Made by a program: the position numbers and the translations under genes. The notes beneath the pieces were generated by a model that saw only the letters and a list, made by a program, of their open reading frames with translations, did no database searches and had not been told where the DNA came from. 23,116 nt of DNA, taken from Firmicutes bacterium UBA6113 (GTDB taxonomy: Bacteria; Bacillota; Clostridia; Tissierellales; Sedimentibacteraceae). Below, piece by piece: positions 21,101 through 23,116 of this stretch (position 1 is its first letter; each line of letters opens with the position of its first letter). The stretch is taken from contig DIWF01000029.1 of the NCBI GenBank assembly GCA_002422545.1, forward strand, positions 1-23,116. Direction: 5' to 3'.

Positions 21101-23116
21101 TTAAGGCCAAACTTTATTAGCCTTTAATCCAGTCCAGAGTTCGTCTTTGTCTTCTTCATAAATATAATTGTGACTGTTGGTTGCTTCCATTACAGCTTCG
21201 AAGTACCATTTGTCACTTGTACTATCCGGCCAGAACATAGCATCTGGATGTATATTTTCTTCCGGAACTGCTCTTTCCAATACATTGTTAATCAATGTCA
21301 TTGCTTCAGCTCTTGTTATATCTTGTTCAGGTTTAAATGTTAAATCTGGATAACCTTTAATCCATCCCTTGATTTCAGAAGATGTTATATACTTCTCTGC
21401 CCAATGACCAAATATGTCTGTGAACTTACTTGTACTGCCTAGCTCAAGTTTATCGAACTTAGCTGCTATGGTTGCAAATTCTGCTCTGCTAATTGGATCT
21501 GACGGCTTAAATGTTCCATCAGGATAGCCTTTGATAATACCAGCATTGTACAATGTTGATATTGCACGATTTGACCATCCATGATTCTCTAAGTCCGTAA
21601 ATGGATTTGAATCACTTAACAAATTGTTTCTGCTTTCATCTGTCAGCAGTCTGTAGAAAATCATTGCCACTTCTTCCCTGGTTATATTGTTAAGAGGTCT
21701 AACATCTCCCTCTGGATAACCAATTACGTACGCAAAGTGGTCTAATTTTTCAAGGTCTGCCAACGGAACTTCAGGATCTGGAATGTCTTCATCATCGTCG
21801 TCATCATCGTCATCATCACTGTTTCTGTCATAGAACAAATCAAATGTAGTTGTTATTACATACTCAATTGCTGTTCCAGTAATTGCTGAACCTGAAGTAG
21901 TATCTATAACAACTGGTATTTCAACTGTATCAACTGTTTGATTGTAGTTTACATATGTATAACCCGAATCATAATGCAGCTGTACATAATATGTTATGTT
22001 GCTTACAGTACCTTCACCTTCGGCTTCATATCTCTTGTTATAATTGTTTGTGTTGTAACCAGTTTCATACATCCAGTTAATTTTATAGAAATCAGATTCT
22101 ATAACTTCATATTCTGAATAGTAAAAATCAATTACATTTCCGCTTATTCCTAATTTGATAGATTTTTCAGTTTGACCAACTTTGTTGTAATCTGTTATAT
22201 CCTTTGCTACTTCTGTTACAATAGTTCCAAAAATACCAGACTTTGTTACAGTTGGTGCTACCGGTAAACCAGTCCCCAATTCCAAATAGTTTATTGTATA
22301 TTCTACTTCATCTATTGTGTTAATAACTATAAAGCCCTCATCAAAACTACCGGTTATATCAGGTGTATATCCTTCAATATCAGATTCAGATACTGTGTAT
22401 CCTGAGTAATCGACCTCGTTCCAACTCCAATAATATTCAGAATTCTGTTCATATTTAGGTAATTTGAACAATCCCTGCCATTCATTTACATCATTTAATT
22501 TCAATGTATAATCTGTTGGTTCACCATTGCCGTCAATCAATGTTATTGTTACTTCGTCTCCTTCAGGACCTTCCCATAACTTGGTTACCGGTACATTAAC
22601 AGCTTCAACATTGTAAACACCAAATCCGTCGCTCATTCCCCAATTTTCTACAATTGTAATGTAATTATCCAGAGTAACTTCTTCAATTGTACAATTTGAG
22701 TAGTCTATTTCATTGTTGTTTCCATCATACTTCGGTAATACAAAGGTTCCTGACCAGTTATTATATTCATCCGGTTCAATCGTTATAGAAGCTACCACAT
22801 GTTCGTTTTCATCAACCAAATGTAATTCAATGCTTTCTGGTCTTTGAACAGATTGTGCTCTAAACATTGGCTGTTCGTATTGTGGCTCTTCTAAACCATC
22901 AATCCAAATCTTTGTAACTGGTATTTCCACTGTTTCTGTTGTATATGTTACTGTTACAGTCACATCATCTTGCGGTATTGTTCCTGCTACTGTTAATTGA
23001 TCAGCTGTGAACCCTGCTATTACTGGTGATACTACACTATAGCTATCATTGTAGTTCAATGTTTCACTATATGGTGTTGCTGCTTCTGTTCCATCTTCAT
23101 ATACATAGTTGATTGT
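21101..23116 (-). CDS. SLH-domain surface protein with MucBP- and Cna_B-like domains, C-terminal 671 residues (start outside window)
   Basis: The frame is open to the window edge: codons before the internal TTG at 23059 read TINYVYEDGTEAATPYSETL, which continues a MucBP-like repeat, so the true start is off-window. Domains in order are a MucBP-like unit (YTINY/INYVYEDGT type), two Cna_B-like beta domains beginning IPVTKIWIDG and VPVTKLWEG, and another MucBP-like unit (YTINYLELGTGLPVAPTVTK). Then come a Tyr-rich region, an acidic linker with nine consecutive Asp, and three SLH domains (VIGYPEGDVRPLNNITREE; IIKGYPDGTFKPSDPISRAE; WIKGYPDLTFKPEQDITRAE). SLH domains bind pyruvylated secondary wall polymer, so this protein is non-covalently anchored, unlike its LPxTG neighbour. 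A role in adhesion or S-layer structure is inferred. Confidence 0.9.
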   Translation of the reverse strand, partial: TINYVYEDGTEAATPYSETLNYNDSYSVVSPVIAGFTADQLTVAGTIPQDDVTVTVTYTTETVEIPVTKIWIDGLEEPQYEQPMFRAQSVQRPESIELHLVDENEHVVASITIEPDEYNNWSGTFVLPKYDGNNNEIDYSNCTIEEVTLDNYITIVENWGMSDGFGVYNVEAVNVPVTKLWEGPEGDEVTITLIDGNGEPTDYTLKLNDVNEWQGLFKLPKYEQNSEYYWSWNEVDYSGYTVSESDIEGYTPDITGSFDEGFIVINTIDEVEYTINYLELGTGLPVAPTVTKSGIFGTIVTEVAKDITDYNKVGQTEKSIKLGISGNVIDFYYSEYEVIESDFYKINWMYETGYNTNNYNKRYEAEGEGTVSNITYYVQLHYDSGYTYVNYNQTVDTVEIPVVIDTTSGSAITGTAIEYVITTTFDLFYDRNSDDDDDDDDDEDIPDPEVPLADLEKLDHFAYVIGYPEGDVRPLNNITREEVAMIFYRLLTDESRNNLLSDSNPFTDLENHGWSNRAISTLYNAGIIKGYPDGTFKPSDPISRAEFATIAAKFDKLELGSTSKFTDIFGHWAEKYITSSEIKGWIKGYPDLTFKPEQDITRAEAMTLINNVLERAVPEENIHPDAMFWPDSTSDKWYFEAVMEATNSHNYIYEEDKDELWTGLKANKVWP

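Noticed and set aside
23057..23059. TTG at 23059 as the start of the SLH protein
   Set aside because: Upstream codons remain open to the window end and continue the same MucBP-like repeat (INYVYEDGTEAATPYSETLN), and no ribosome site precedes it; it is internal.

Overview
The window comes from a low-GC, endospore-forming Gram-positive anaerobe of the Clostridia/Tissierellia type. The evidence is the spoIIGA-sigE-sigG sporulation cluster, a sigH gene in the classical cysS-mrnC-rlmB-rae1-sigH order, a class F flavodiiron protein of the kind known from clostridia, and cell-surface proteins with SLH, MucBP/Cna_B-like and LPxTG features. A Sedimentibacter-like organism would fit, but that is an inference from gene content only.

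Layout. 1-4252: a minus-strand housekeeping block reading cysS > mrnC > rlmB > rae1 > sigH, then tRNA-Thr(GGT) > tuf (cut by the window edge). Strong SigA-type promoters lie before cysS, sigH and the tRNA; the sigH promoter is a full consensus match. 4295-5784: a divergent secreted cell-wall amidase with four SH3b domains. 6001-10131: the minus-strand threonine operon thrC > thrB > ACT-domain protein > patatin-like lipase. 10283-11443: an isolated plus-strand dxr. 11518-14526: minus-strand sporulation genes spoIIGA > sigE > sigG > ylmC-type PRC-barrel gene. 14718-17306: a single-chain flavodiiron/rubredoxin/NADH:rubredoxin oxidoreductase protein. 17506-20936: an LPxTG surface protein gene followed by a class D-like sortase gene. 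21101-23116: the 3' part of an SLH-anchored surface protein.

The most informative non-coding feature is a cyclic-di-GMP class I (GEMM-I) riboswitch at about 20775-20897 (minus strand), with a terminator, in the leader of the LPxTG protein gene. The P1 3' strand is also the 5' arm of the terminator, so c-di-GMP is predicted to switch the gene ON. The module therefore reads as a second-messenger-controlled adhesin plus its own sortase.

Two families of dispersed repeats also occur. One is a REP/BIME-like GC-rich element, made of two inverted copies of a palindromic unit starting GTAGGGG (5798-5882 and 14600-14653). The other is a family of about 100-220 bp inverted structures whose arms are degenerate AATTAAG heptads and whose cores are unrelated hairpin terminators (about 5778-6003, 11415-11513, 11889-11980). 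The heptad elements sit exactly at gene ends, and one supplies the last codons of dxr. No CRISPR array, IS transposase or phage gene was seen. All calls are by eye, without database searches.
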